64,000 nt of DNA from Alphaproteobacteria bacterium (GTDB taxonomy: Bacteria; Pseudomonadota; Alphaproteobacteria; Ferrovibrionales; Ferrovibrionaceae), in the NCBI GenBank assembly GCA_017307375.1, contig JAFKFH010000019.1:123911-187910 (forward strand). Reading direction: 5' to 3'. A program made the position numbers and the translations under genes. Position 1 is the first letter of the stretch. Every line of letters starts with the position of its first letter. The notes under the pieces are model-generated. The model saw only the letters and a list, made by a program, of their open reading frames with translations, did no database searches and had not been told where the DNA came from. Shown one piece after another: positions 35,421 through 44,993 of the stretch.

Positions 35421-36450
35421 TCGTCTGCGCCGACTTCTCGACGAAGCGCCAGTCGACGGTCTTGGCCAGGTCGACCTTGGCGTTCTTCACCTCGTCGTCG
35501 AACTTGACGAGCATGTCGAGCGCACTCTTCAGCCCGCTCTCCGGGGTGATGCCGGTGACCGAGTAGGTCGGCAGGTTGGCCTTGACCGCGGCGATGTAGA
35601 GCGGCTTATCGCCCAGCCAGTATTCCTCCGGCACGGCGGCCGCGATCTGCTCGGGGGTGGCCTTCTGGATCCAGACCAGGGTCTTGTAGAAGACGTTGGT
35701 CAGCGCCTGGACCGTGTTCGGGTTCTTGGCGATGAAGTCCTGCTTGATGTAGAGCACGGCGGCCGGGTTCGAGCCGCCGAACACCGCCTCGGTGCCGGCG
35801 GTGGTGCGCGTGTCGACGACGACCTTGATCGCCTTGTCCTGCTCCAGCTTCGAGATGACCGGGTCGAGATGCGAGATCGCGTCGATTTCGCCCTTCTGGA
35901 TCGCGGCGACCGCCGACATCCCGGCACCGACACCGATATAGGAGGCGTCGTCGGGCTTGAGGCCGGCCTTGACCAGCAGGTACATCGCCATGAAGTTGGT
36001 CGACGAGCCCGGCGCGGTGACGCCGATCTTCATGCCCTTGAGGTCGGCGGGTGATTTGTAGCTGCCGGCCTTGTCCGCCTTGACGCCGATGACGATGCCG
36101 GGATAGCGGCCCAGTTCGATCACCGAGCGGATGTCCTGGTTCTTCACCTGCATCCGGATCGTGTGTTCGTAGGCGCCGGTGACGACATCGACCGACCCGC
36201 CGATCAGCGCCTGCAGCGACTTGGCGCCGCCGCCGAAATCGTTGATCTCGACGTCGAGGCCCTGTTCCTTGAAGAAGCCCAGCCGTTCGGCCAGCGTCAG
36301 CGGCAGGTAGTAGAGCAGCGGCTTGCCGCCGACGCCGATCGTCAGCTTGGGCTTCTCCACCGTCTGGGCCTGCACCGCACCCAGCCCCCATCCCAGGGAC
36401 CCCAAACCCAGGGCCAGTGCGGCGACGGCCGCGATCTTCAGTGCTTTCAT
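35413..36450 (-). CDS. NitT/TauT-type ABC transporter substrate-binding protein
   Basis: A 345-residue periplasmic receptor of the NMT1/SsuA/ThiY class. Signal peptide 1-29 (AALALGLGSLGWGLGAVQAQ). Then LTIGVGGKPLLYYLPLTLAE and LGFFKEQGLDVEINDFGGGA, which open this family, and GSSTNFMAMYLLVKAGLKPD. Ligand may be a sulfonate, nitrate, thiamine precursor or similar; it cannot be fixed. Last gene of a minus-strand operon read after the permease and ATPase. Confidence 0.92.
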   Translation of the reverse strand: MKALKIAAVAALALGLGSLGWGLGAVQAQTVEKPKLTIGVGGKPLLYYLPLTLAERLGFFKEQGLDVEINDFGGGAKSLQALIGGSVDVVTGAYEHTIRMQVKNQDIRSVIELGRYPGIVIGVKADKAGSYKSPADLKGMKIGVTAPGSSTNFMAMYLLVKAGLKPDDASYIGVGAGMSAVAAIQKGEIDAISHLDPVISKLEQDKAIKVVVDTRTTAGTEAVFGGSNPAAVLYIKQDFIAKNPNTVQALTNVFYKTLVWIQKATPEQIAAAVPEEYWLGDKPLYIAAVKANLPTYSVTGITPESGLKSALDMLVKFDDEVKNAKVDLAKTVDWRFVEKSAQTIK

Positions 36451-36474
36451 CTCACTTCCTCCCCAATGCGGCTC

Positions 36475-37269
36475 TCAATTCTGGCCGGCGGCACTTTGCG
36501 GCCGCCAGACCAGCAGCCGATCCTCGACCAGCGTGACCAGCCAGTCGATCAGCAGCACGAAGGCGGAGAGGATGACCATGCCGGCAAACACGCCGGTCAC
36601 GTCGAACACTCCTTCCGCCTGATGGATCAGGTAGCCGAGGCCGGCGGCCGAACCCAGGTACTCGCCGACCACCGCGCCGACCAGCGCGAAGCCGACCGAG
36701 GTATGCAGGGACGAGAACATCCACGACAGCGCCGACGGCCAGTAGACGTGCCGGAACAGCTGCCGCTCGTTCATGCCGAGCATCCGGGCATTGGCCAGCA
36801 CGGTCGGCGAGACTTCCTTGACGCCCTCATAGACGTTGAAGAAGACGATGAAGAACACGAGGGTCACGCCCAGCGCCACTTTCGACCAGATGCCCAGCCC
36901 CAGCCACAGCATGAAGATCGGCGCCAGCACGACGCGGGGCAGGGCGTTGATCATCTTGACGTAGGGGTCGAACACGAGTGCCATCAGCGGCTTGCGCGCG
37001 AACCAGAAGCCGACCAGCACGCCCCCGGCCGAACCGATGACGAAGGCCAGAATGGTTTCCCACAGGGTGATGGCCAGGTGTCCCCAGATCTTGCCGCCGG
37101 CAAACATCGACCAGACGCGCGTGATGACGTCGATCGGTGTCGAGAAGAAGAATTTCGGCAGGAAGTAGACGCCGCCGATCGGCACCGACGACCCGACATG
37201 CCAGATCGCGAAGAAGGCGACGGCCACCAGGGCCTGCAGGCCCAGAAGCTTGGCGCGACCGATCCTCAT
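36475..37269 (-). CDS. NitT/TauT-type ABC transporter permease
   Basis: A 264-residue permease with about six membrane segments. The conserved EAA loop is NARMLGMNERQLFRHVYWPSA near residues 165-185 and a GEYLGSAAGLGYLI block follows, as in SsuC/TauC proteins. The start at 37269 overlaps the ATPase stop by 4 bases (ATGA); longer frames are antisense-free but run through the ATPase gene. Works with the binding protein downstream. Confidence 0.92.
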   Translation of the reverse strand: MRIGRAKLLGLQALVAVAFFAIWHVGSSVPIGGVYFLPKFFFSTPIDVITRVWSMFAGGKIWGHLAITLWETILAFVIGSAGGVLVGFWFARKPLMALVFDPYVKMINALPRVVLAPIFMLWLGLGIWSKVALGVTLVFFIVFFNVYEGVKEVSPTVLANARMLGMNERQLFRHVYWPSALSWMFSSLHTSVGFALVGAVVGEYLGSAAGLGYLIHQAEGVFDVTGVFAGMVILSAFVLLIDWLVTLVEDRLLVWRPQSAAGQN

Positions 37270-38114
37270 GCCGGAATCTCCGCATAGGCCTTCACCACCT
37301 CGGCCTTCAGCTGGTTCCAGATCGCGCGATGGATCTCGTGGAACTGCGGATCGAGGCGGACGTCCGAGGCGTCGCGCGGCCGGTCGATGCCGATGGGATG
37401 ATCGCCGATGTTGCGGGCCCGTGGCCCCGCCGACATGATGATGACCCGGTCGGCCAGGGCGATCGCCTCCTCGAGGTCGTGGGTGACGAACATCACCGCC
37501 TTGCGGTCGCGCGACCACAGGTCGAGCAGCAGGTTGCCCATGATCTGGCGGGTCTGCGCATCGAGCGGGCCGAAGGGCTCGTCCATCAGCAGGATCTTGG
37601 GGTCGCGGATCAGCACCTGGGCAAGGCCGACGCGCTTCTTCTGCCCGCCCGAGAGCTGGTGGGGATAGCGGTCGCCGAAGGTGCCGAGGCCGACGCGGGC
37701 CAGCCAGGCCTGGGCCGCCTCGAGCGCCTGGGCGCGCGGCGTGCCGGCGACCTCGAGCGCGATGGCGACGTTGTCGCGCGCCGTCTTCCACGGCATCAGC
37801 GCGTCCTGCTGGAACAGGTAGCCGGCCTGGGCATTCAGGCCATTCAGCGGCGCGCCGAAGATCCGGACCGTGCCGGCCGCCGGTTTCAGCAGTCCGGCGG
37901 CGGCGTTCAGCAGGGTCGACTTGCCGCAGCCGGTCGGCCCGACGATCGCGACGAATTCATGGGCGCGCAGGGACAGCGAGGCAGCTTCGACCGCGACATA
38001 GGTACCGCCATCGGCCAGGCGGTAGGCGATGTCGACATCGGCAAGGGCGACGACGGCATCCTGCGGCGGACCCGCATTCACCCCCGCCGCGGCGTTGATT
38101 GCGCCGGCGGCCAT
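37266..38114 (-). CDS. NitT/TauT-type ABC transporter ATP-binding protein
   Basis: A 282-residue ATPase. Walker A GPTGCGKST is at 59-67, the signature LSGGQKKR at 154-161, Walker B KILLMDEP at 173-180 and the H-loop FVTHDLEEA. The first 20 residues are an extra, alanine-rich arm. It begins the operon and is divergent from an RpiR-family regulator across 144 bases, which probably controls it. Confidence 0.93.
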   Translation of the reverse strand: MAAGAINAAAGVNAGPPQDAVVALADVDIAYRLADGGTYVAVEAASLSLRAHEFVAIVGPTGCGKSTLLNAAAGLLKPAAGTVRIFGAPLNGLNAQAGYLFQQDALMPWKTARDNVAIALEVAGTPRAQALEAAQAWLARVGLGTFGDRYPHQLSGGQKKRVGLAQVLIRDPKILLMDEPFGPLDAQTRQIMGNLLLDLWSRDRKAVMFVTHDLEEAIALADRVIIMSAGPRARNIGDHPIGIDRPRDASDVRLDPQFHEIHRAIWNQLKAEVVKAYAEIPA

Positions 38115-38258
38115 TCTTCCTCCCTCGTGAACCGTGACTATCGGATGACGATTTCCCCGGACCGCCGTTTATACTGCCTCGGTCCGGGACCTGCAATCGA
38201 CCGGCCGGGGACGATTCGTCTGTTGCCGGCGCCGGGTTCGCGCTAGGACTGGAAGACG

Positions 38259-39137
38259 ATGGCCCAAGCCCCGTTAGCCGAGACCCTGACCGCGCTGTTC
38301 GACGACCTGCCCCAGCAGTTGCAAGCCGGGGCGCGCTGGGTGCTGGATCACCCGGCCGATGTGGCCCTGCTGTCGATGCGCGACCAGGCGCGGCGGGCGG
38401 GCGTGCCGCCGGTCACCCTGACCCGGCTGGCCAAGCGGCTCGGCTTTGCCGGCTTCGACGAGATGAAGGCGCTCTATGCCCAGTCGATGCGCGGCCGGCC
38501 CGACAATTTCCGCGACCGGGCCGAGGAACTGGTGGCCCGCCGGGGCATCGAGGGCGATGCCGGGCTGGTGGCCGATACCATCAGGGCCCAGACTGCGCAT
38601 CTGCAGGCGCTGGCCGCGCCGGAGGCGGTCGCGGTTCTGACCAGCGCGGCCGACCGCATCGTCGCCGCGGACCGGGTGTTCTGCCTGGGGCTGCGCTCGG
38701 CCTTTCCCGCGGCCTACGTGTTTCACTACGTCCACGCGCTGTTCGGCGCGACGTCGGTACTCCTCGATGGCGCGGGTGGGGCGGGTGGTGACCAGTTGAA
38801 GGGGATCGGCCCGCGCGACGTGCTGCTGGTCGTGTCGGTCAATCCCTATGCACGGGCGACCGTCGATGCCGCCCGCTATGCCGCGGGCCGCGCCGCCGCC
38901 GTCGTCGCGGTGACCGACAGCGGGATGTCGCCGGTAGCCCGACTGGCGGCCGACAGCATCATCGTGGCCACCGACACGCCGTCCTTCTTCCACACGATGG
39001 CCCCGGCCTTCGTCGCCGTCGAGATGCTCGCGGCGATGGTCGCAGCCCGGCGCGGGCCGGAGGCGCTGGCGGCGCTGACGGCGGCCGAGGATTACCTGGC
39101 CGCCTTCGATACCTACCTGTTGCCGCCGAAACGTTAG
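38259..39137 (+). CDS. MurR/RpiR-family transcriptional regulator
   Basis: A 292-residue regulator. Residues 1-75 form the RpiR-type helix-turn-helix (LLSMRDQARRAGVPPVTLTRLAKRLGFAGF). The rest is a SIS sugar-phosphate-binding domain, with DVLLVVSVNPYARATVDAAR and VAVTDSGMSPVARLA. It would sense a phosphosugar-like or related ligand and controls the adjacent divergent NitT/TauT operon, which is inference from position. Confidence 0.9.
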   Translation: MAQAPLAETLTALFDDLPQQLQAGARWVLDHPADVALLSMRDQARRAGVPPVTLTRLAKRLGFAGFDEMKALYAQSMRGRPDNFRDRAEELVARRGIEGDAGLVADTIRAQTAHLQALAAPEAVAVLTSAADRIVAADRVFCLGLRSAFPAAYVFHYVHALFGATSVLLDGAGGAGGDQLKGIGPRDVLLVVSVNPYARATVDAARYAAGRAAAVVAVTDSGMSPVARLAADSIIVATDTPSFFHTMAPAFVAVEMLAAMVAARRGPEALAALTAAEDYLAAFDTYLLPPKR

Positions 39138-39138
39138 G

Positions 39139-39606
39139 TCAGGCTGCCGGCCGGCGTCCGAACAGGCCCATGCCCTTGAGCGTGATGACGACATCGCCGT
39201 TCTGGTTGCGGCCTTCCCAGTCCGAGCGGACTAGGCCGCGATCGGGTCGCGAGCGCGACGGGATCACCTCGGTGACCGTCATCTTCAGCGTGATCGAATC
39301 ACCCGGCCGCACCGGCTTCAGCCAGCGCACCTCGTCGACGCCGGGCGAACCGAGGCTGGACGACCGCTTCAGATAGCCATCGACGATCAGCCGCATGCAG
39401 ACGGCGGTCGTATGCCAGCCCGACGCGATCAGCCCGCCGAAGATCGACTGCTTGGCTTCCTCGGGGTCGACGTGGAAAGACTGCGGGTCGTAGTTGGTGG
39501 CGAAGGCGCGGATCTCGTCCTCGCCCATCACCCGCGGACCCATGCTGAGTTCCCAGCCGACGTGAAAATCCTCGAAATAAAGCCGCTCGGTATTGGCACT
39601 GCTCAT
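39139..39606 (-). CDS. MaoC-family dehydratase
   Basis: A 155-residue hot-dog-fold protein with the MaoC/R-hydratase pattern: LYFEDFHVGWELSMGPRVMG, the catalytic stretch FATNYDPQSFHVDPEEAKQS (Asp and His) and GLIASGWHTTAVCMRL. It hydrates or dehydrates an enoyl-CoA-like substrate, unidentified. The start at 39606 was chosen from the family N-terminus. It lies 46 bases after ychF on the same strand. Confidence 0.92.
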   Translation of the reverse strand: MSSANTERLYFEDFHVGWELSMGPRVMGEDEIRAFATNYDPQSFHVDPEEAKQSIFGGLIASGWHTTAVCMRLIVDGYLKRSSSLGSPGVDEVRWLKPVRPGDSITLKMTVTEVIPSRSRPDRGLVRSDWEGRNQNGDVVITLKGMGLFGRRPAA

Positions 39607-39652
39607 CGGGCAAAGGTCCCTTTCCAACGCCACGCCACTGTCATGATACGCC

Positions 39653-40753
39653 TCAGGTGTTGAAGCGGAAGTGCATGACGTCGCCGTCCTGCACCACATA
39701 CTCCTTGCCTTCCAGGCGCAGCTTGCCCTTGTCGCGCGCCCCGGCTTCGCCGCCGCAGGCCACGTAGTCGGCAAAGGCGATGGTTTCCGCGCGGATGAAC
39801 CCCTTCTCGAAATCGGTATGGATCACACCGGCCGATTCCGGGGCCTTGGCGCCCTCGGTTACGGTCCAGGCCCGCGCTTCCTTCGGCCCGACGGTGAAGA
39901 AGGTGATCAGGCCGAGCAGTTCGTAGCCGGCGCGGATCACGCGGCTCAACCCGGTCTCGGACAGGCCGAGGTCTGAGAGGAACATCTGGCGCTCGTCCGG
40001 ATCGGTCAGCTGGGCGACCTCGGCTTCGATCGCGGCCGAGACGACGACGGCTTGAGTACCCTCGGCCTTCGCACGTTCGGCGACCTTGGCCGAAAGCGCG
40101 TTGCCCTCGGCAGCCGACCCTTCCTCGACGTTGCAGACGTAGAGGACGGGCTTGGCGGTCAGCAATTGCAGCTCGCGGAACATCTTGCGTTCCTCCGGCC
40201 GGATCTCGGTAGTCCGGGCCGGGCGGCCGTCGCGCAGCACGGCGAGGGCGCGGTTGATCAGGTCCAGCCGCGCCTTGGCTTCCTCGTCGTTGCCGCGCGC
40301 CTTCTTGACCAGCGGATCGATCCGCTTCTCCAGCGATTCCATATCGGCGAGCATCAGCTCGGTATCGACGGTCTCGGCATCCGACAGCGGATCGACCTTG
40401 CCCTCGACATGGGTGATGTCGTCGTCGTGGAAACAGCGCAGGACGTGGATGATCGCATCCACCTCGCGGATGTGGCTGAGGAACTGGTTGCCCAGGCCCT
40501 CGCCCTTCGAGGCGCCGCGCACCAGACCCGCGATGTCGACGAAGCCGAGCTGCGTCGGCACGATGCGCTCGGACTTGGCGAGCGTCGCCAGCGTGTCGAG
40601 CCGCGGATCGGGCACGGCGACCAGGCCGGAGTTCGGCTCGATCGTGCAGAACGGATAGTTCGCCGCCTGGGCCGCGATGGTCTGCGTCAGGGCGTTGAAC
40701 AGGGTCGACTTGCCGACATTGGGCAGGCCGACGATGCCACAGCGGAAACCCAT
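39653..40753 (-). CDS. ychF: Ribosome-binding ATPase YchF
   Basis: A 366-residue Obg-family P-loop protein that prefers ATP and binds ribosomes, acting in translation and oxidative-stress response. Walker A GLPNVGKST spans 9-17 with the YchF-typical IVGLPN. The switch/G3 region VDIAGLVRGASKGEGLGNQF and the C-terminal TGS domain (AWTVTEGAKAPESAGVIHTDFEKGFIRA as separate family blocks) are present. It begins one base after the pth stop, so the pair is a transcriptional unit. Confidence 0.96.
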   Translation of the reverse strand: MGFRCGIVGLPNVGKSTLFNALTQTIAAQAANYPFCTIEPNSGLVAVPDPRLDTLATLAKSERIVPTQLGFVDIAGLVRGASKGEGLGNQFLSHIREVDAIIHVLRCFHDDDITHVEGKVDPLSDAETVDTELMLADMESLEKRIDPLVKKARGNDEEAKARLDLINRALAVLRDGRPARTTEIRPEERKMFRELQLLTAKPVLYVCNVEEGSAAEGNALSAKVAERAKAEGTQAVVVSAAIEAEVAQLTDPDERQMFLSDLGLSETGLSRVIRAGYELLGLITFFTVGPKEARAWTVTEGAKAPESAGVIHTDFEKGFIRAETIAFADYVACGGEAGARDKGKLRLEGKEYVVQDGDVMHFRFNT

Positions 40754-40754
40754 G

Positions 40755-41336
40755 CTATTTCTCCGGCGCGGGCTGCCTGGTCAGCAGCGCCACCTTGGTC
40801 ATGAATGCGGAATCGTTGCCGTCCGCCAGCAGCGGGGCGGCATCGGCGACGGCGTCGAGCAGCGGCACCAGCCAGGCCTGCTCCTCCTTGCGGAAATCCT
40901 CGAGCACGTAGGAAAGCACGCGGTCGCGCCCGGGATGGCCGATGCCCAGGCGCACGCGGTGGTAGTCGGGGCCCATGTGGCTGTCGAGCGAGCGGATGCC
41001 GTTGTTGCCGGCAGCCCCGCCACCGACCTTGACGCGCACCTTGCCGGCGGCGAGGTCGAGCTCGTCATGAAAGACGACGATCTTGTCGAGGGGGATCTTG
41101 TAGAAGCGCGCGGCTTCCGACGCGCTGATGCCGGACCGGTTCATGTAGGTCATCGGCTTCAGCACGAGGACCTTGTGCGGACCCAGCCGGCCCTCGGAAA
41201 TCAAGCCGTGGAAACGGCTCTTCCACGGACCGAAGCCATGGCGGCGGACGATCTCGTCCGCCGCCATGAACCCGATGTTGTGGCGGTTCTTCGCATGCTC
41301 CGGCCCTGGATTGCCGAGGCCGACCATAAGCAGCAT
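40755..41336 (-). CDS. pth: Peptidyl-tRNA hydrolase
   Basis: Releases tRNA from stalled peptidyl-tRNA. The 193-residue product begins [20 protein letters not shown], with the catalytic histidine in NRHNIGF and downstream substrate residues in [11 protein letters not shown] and [16 protein letters not shown]. Located between rplY and ychF, as in many bacteria, and separated from rplY by 45 bases that fold as a hairpin (41355-41381). Confidence 0.96.
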   Translation of the reverse strand: MLLMVGLGNPGPEHAKNRHNIGFMAADEIVRRHGFGPWKSRFHGLISEGRLGPHKVLVLKPMTYMNRSGISASEAARFYKIPLDKIVVFHDELDLAAGKVRVKVGGGAAGNNGIRSLDSHMGPDYHRVRLGIGHPGRDRVLSYVLEDFRKEEQAWLVPLLDAVADAAPLLADGNDSAFMTKVALLTRQPAPEK

Positions 41337-41354
41337 CGCGACACCACCACCTGT

Positions 41355-41381
41355 GGCGAGGGACCGAACGGTCCTTTCGCC
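41355..41381. repeat. Intercistronic hairpin between rplY and pth
   Basis: GGACCG-AA-CGGTCC (41361-41374) is a perfect 6-base hairpin flanked by outer arms GGCGA and TCGCC, forming an extended stem in the rplY-pth gap. It may reduce read-through from rplY into pth or protect the rplY mRNA end. Confidence 0.55.
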
Positions 41382-42065
41382 TTACTTCTTCTTCGGCGCC
41401 GCAGCGGCCTTGGCGGGCGCGGCGGCCGCGGCCTTGGCCGGGGCAGCCTTGCCGCCCTTGGCGGGCGCAGCGGCGGCTTCCGGCTTCGCGGCCTCGGCCT
41501 CGCCCGACGGCGGGGCCAGGGTCGCGACGGTGAAGTCACGGTTGATCACCGGCTTGACGCCTTCCGGCAGCGCGATCTGGCTGATGTGGATCGAATCGCC
41601 GATCTCGGTCGCGGCCAGATTGACGGTGATCGCGTCCGGGATGTTGTCGGGCGCGCAGAAGAACTCGATTTCATGGCGCACGATGTTCAGCACGCCGCCG
41701 AGCTTGACGCCACGCGACTGGTCGGCGCCCTCGAAATGGACGGGGATCCAGATGCGGATGCGCGAACCGGCGGTCACGCGCATGAAATCGGCGTGGATCG
41801 GCATGTCGCTGACGGGATGGAACTGAACGTCGCGCGGCAGCACGCGCGTCTTCTGGCCACCGACCTCGATTTCGAGCAGTCGGTTCAGGAAGCCGCCCTT
41901 GTGCAGCTCCTTCAGCAGGGCCTTGGTATCGATCGAAATGCTCTCGGGGGCGGTCTCGCCACCATAGATCACGGCAGGAACTCGCCCCGACTGACGGGCA
42001 GCCCGGGCGGTCCCCTTGCCGGCCCGCGCGCGCGCCTCGGCGGCGAACGTCACGACTTCACGCAT
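41382..42065 (-). CDS. rplY: 50S ribosomal protein L25/general stress protein Ctc
   Basis: A 227-residue Ctc-type L25. The N-terminal 90 residues are the 5S rRNA-binding domain (AEARARAGKGTARAARQSGRVPAVIYGG). A TL5/CTC beta domain follows to about 185. The last 45 residues are a disordered tail rich in alanine, lysine and proline (PAKGGKAAPAKAAAAAPAK), unlike standard CTC ends and similar in composition to the H1-like protein at 26014. Upstream gap 42066-42186 contains two hairpins. It heads an rplY-pth-ychF unit behind prs. Confidence 0.95.
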   Translation of the reverse strand: MREVVTFAAEARARAGKGTARAARQSGRVPAVIYGGETAPESISIDTKALLKELHKGGFLNRLLEIEVGGQKTRVLPRDVQFHPVSDMPIHADFMRVTAGSRIRIWIPVHFEGADQSRGVKLGGVLNIVRHEIEFFCAPDNIPDAITVNLAATEIGDSIHISQIALPEGVKPVINRDFTVATLAPPSGEAEAAKPEAAAAPAKGGKAAPAKAAAAAPAKAAAAPKKK

Positions 42066-42090
42066 GGCAGTCTCCTTTCTCGAGACTTGA

Positions 42091-42117
42091 GGCCGCCAGG
42101 CATGCCTGCCTGCGGCC
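42091..42117. repeat. Nested palindrome in the rplY leader
   Basis: Outer arms GGCCGC and GCGGCC enclose a perfect 12-base palindrome CAGGCATGCCTG and a CCT spacer. It sits 26 bases upstream of the rplY start on the minus strand and could form a leader hairpin or an operator. Confidence 0.55.
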
Positions 42118-42158
42118 CCGGGTTGGCGCCGGCCTCCAGGGGTGCCGCGCGCCGTTAT

Positions 42159-42179
42159 GGTCCCGCGGGACGCGGGACC
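42159..42179. repeat. Hairpin after prs, terminator-like
   Basis: GGTCCCGC / GCGGGACC arms, 8 base pairs with a 5-base loop, 7 bases past the prs stop. There is no T-run, so it may only partly stop transcription or stabilise the prs mRNA. Confidence 0.5.
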
Positions 42180-42186
42180 GCATTCC

Positions 42187-43119
<933 letters not shown>

Positions 43120-43170
43120 AAGTGAACCCCTTCGCGCGCCAGACGCACGACAGACCGAACATGGCGAAGA

Positions 43171-43196
43171 AAAAACGGCGGGCACCCCCCGCCGTT
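43171..43196 (-). terminator. Intrinsic terminator of the lgt-lipoprotein operon
   Basis: On the minus strand the arms AACGGCGGG and CCCGCCGTT pair with a short loop and run into about six Ts. It lies 76 bases past the lipoprotein stop and 52 bases before the prs start, so it separates the two units. Confidence 0.88.
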
Positions 43197-43272
43197 GCGC
43201 GCGGACACTATCAAAGCGTCATCGGCCTGTAAACCCGAGTCAGAGCGCCGCGTTCAGGGCGCCCGGACGCGG

Positions 43273-44127
43273 TTACCGGGGCGGGCGTACCGGGCCGAGC
43301 GCCTCGAGAATGCGCGACAGCCCTTCGGCCGCGCCTTCGGCGGCGGCGAAGGCGATATCGCCCCATTTCCCGTCCAGGCTGCCCTTTGGCACCACGTTCT
43401 TCTGCCCGACCGTGCCGATCTCCTTGCCCGCCGCGTCCGTCACGATCCACTGGATCTCGATGGTCTGGCCGTTGCGGGGGCCGTCGGTCATCTTGACCTT
43501 GCCGGCCACGACATAGGCGTCGGCGGCGTTCGGGGCGAGCTGGGCGACCTTGCGGTGTTCGAGTACGGCACCGAGGGCCGACGGCAGGGTCTGGTCGCCG
43601 TCGCCCGGCGCGCCGGTCACGGCGGCGACGCGGACCTTGGGCGGTCCGCGCTGCAGGCTCGCATCCTCCTGCAAGGCGGGTTCGATCAGCGCCGCGGCGG
43701 CAACCGCCAGGCTGCTCAGGCTGACTTTCGCCTCGGCCAGCGAGGCGGCCGGCGCCCCGATCGGCTGGGTCAGGGTGCGGAACGTGACGCCGCGCGGGTC
43801 GACCACGGTCCAGACGATCTGGCTGCCCCCGCCGGCCGACTCGCGCGCCTCGCCGGTCAGCACATAGCTGGCCTTGCTTGCCGAATGGCTCGATGCCGGG
43901 ATTTCGCGGTCCTGCAGTGCCTGGGCGACATCGTCGGCCATCTTCTGGCCGTTGGTGCCGAGCCCGCGGACGGGGGTGACCAGCAGGCTGAAGCTCGGCC
44001 CCGGCTGCAGCAGCGGGTCGGTGGCCGAGGTCAGGCCCTTGTTGTCGGGCTGGAAGGGCTGGGGCAGCGGCTGGCAGGCGGCCGTCAGGGCCAGCGCCGC
44101 CAGGAGAATTAGACTACGCCACCACAC
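43273..44127 (-). CDS. Putative lipoprotein of unknown function
   Basis: A 284-residue protein starting at GTG 44127. A lipoprotein signal is clear: hydrophobic SLILLAALALTAAC with the lipobox LTAAC at about residues 14-18, so the mature protein is anchored in a membrane. The mature part has two related alpha/beta segments of about 120 residues (LVTPVRGLGTNGQKMADDVA ... WTVVDPRG and VAAVTGAPGDGDQTLPSALG ... WIVTDAAGK), suggesting an internal duplication. No catalytic motif is seen. Its start lies inside the 22-codon small ORF by 14 bases, implying coupling. Confidence 0.82.
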   Translation of the reverse strand: MWWRSLILLAALALTAACQPLPQPFQPDNKGLTSATDPLLQPGPSFSLLVTPVRGLGTNGQKMADDVAQALQDREIPASSHSASKASYVLTGEARESAGGGSQIVWTVVDPRGVTFRTLTQPIGAPAASLAEAKVSLSSLAVAAAALIEPALQEDASLQRGPPKVRVAAVTGAPGDGDQTLPSALGAVLEHRKVAQLAPNAADAYVVAGKVKMTDGPRNGQTIEIQWIVTDAAGKEIGTVGQKNVVPKGSLDGKWGDIAFAAAEGAAEGLSRILEALGPVRPPR

Positions 44128-44182
44128 AGGACGCCACCATGCCGAGCAGACAGAACGCGAGGAAGAAGATCAGGTAGGGCAT
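44114..44182 (-). CDS. 22-residue hydrophobic small ORF between pgeF and the lipoprotein
   Basis: Reads MPYLIFFLAFCLLGMVASCVVA, a single hydrophobic helix with no charged residue. It begins 9 bases after the pgeF stop with TAAGG as a possible ribosome-binding site, and its TAG stop falls 14 bases inside the lipoprotein gene, whose GTG start is embedded in it. Too short for automatic gene finding. It could be a small membrane protein, a translational coupling leader, or a non-functional frame; the strong hydrophobicity and coupling geometry favour a real peptide. Confidence 0.5.
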   Translation of the reverse strand: MPYLIFFLAFCLLGMVASCVVA

Positions 44183-44191
44183 GACCGGACC

Positions 44192-44980
44192 TTACCCCGT
44201 AATCCCGTCCGTCGGAACCAGGGCGATGGCGGAAAGCTGGCGCCCGTAGTCCGGCTCGTGGGCGAGCGTGGTGCGGCGGTAGCTGAAGAAGCGGTCGGGC
44301 TGGCTCAGCGTATCCTGGTCGAGATCGTCGACCGCGGCGAGACCCAGCCGTCGCAGGCGCTGGCCAAGATAGCCTGGCAGGTCGAACATGTGATGGCCGG
44401 CTCGCGCCGCGGGCCGGAAGAAACGGGCGTTTTCCGCCGATTCGTCGAGGAACGACGCCGGGAACTCCGGCCCGACCTCGTAGGATTGCGACCGGATCGT
44501 CGGCCCGATCGCGGCCCGGATCCGGCCGACGCTGGCACCCAGCCCCACCATTGCCTCGACGGTGGCGTCGGTCACCCCGGCCAGCGCCCCGCGCCAGCCG
44601 GCATGGGCGGCCCCGACGACGCCGGCCTCGGGGTCGGCGAACAGGACCGGGGTGCAGTCGGCGGCAAGCACGCCGAGAGCAAGCCCCGGCACCGCCGTGA
44701 CCATGGCATCCGCCTTCGGGCGCTCGTCCCAGGGGGCGACGGCGGTCACCGCGACCCGGCCATGGACCTGATGGACGGAAAGCAGCCGGTCGGGCCGGAC
44801 GCCGACGGCGCGGGCGACCCGCGCCCGGTTCTCGGCCACATCCTCCGGCCGGTCGTTCGAGCCCTGGCCGCAGTTCAGCGTCGCGTAGATCCCTTGCGAG
44901 ACGCCGCCCGAGCGGCCGAAGAAGCCGTGCGCGATGCCGGGCAGGCCATCCAGGGCAGGACTTCTGAGGGCTGGCGTCAT
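44192..44980 (-). CDS. pgeF: Polyphenol oxidase/laccase-domain family purine nucleoside phosphorylase or peptidoglycan editing factor
   Basis: A 262-residue YfiH/PgeF-family protein. The metal-site residues are seen in SVHQVHG, AADCTPVLFAD and AAHAGWRGALAG, the three signatures of the family. In E. coli the protein helps keep peptidoglycan precursor composition correct; related proteins have purine nucleoside phosphorylase activity. The start at 44980 has GGAG upstream; the ATG at 45019 would overlap the preceding gene. It lies between midA-like and the small ORF. Confidence 0.93.
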   Translation of the reverse strand: MTPALRSPALDGLPGIAHGFFGRSGGVSQGIYATLNCGQGSNDRPEDVAENRARVARAVGVRPDRLLSVHQVHGRVAVTAVAPWDERPKADAMVTAVPGLALGVLAADCTPVLFADPEAGVVGAAHAGWRGALAGVTDATVEAMVGLGASVGRIRAAIGPTIRSQSYEVGPEFPASFLDESAENARFFRPAARAGHHMFDLPGYLGQRLRRLGLAAVDDLDQDTLSQPDRFFSYRRTTLAHEPDYGRQLSAIALVPTDGITG

Positions 44981-44993
44981 CGCTGCATCTCCG

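Noticed and set aside
36475..37791. Longer reading of the NitT/TauT permease gene to 37791
   Set aside because: The extra codons run through the ATPase gene out of its frame; the ATG at 37269 with the ATGA overlap is the natural start.
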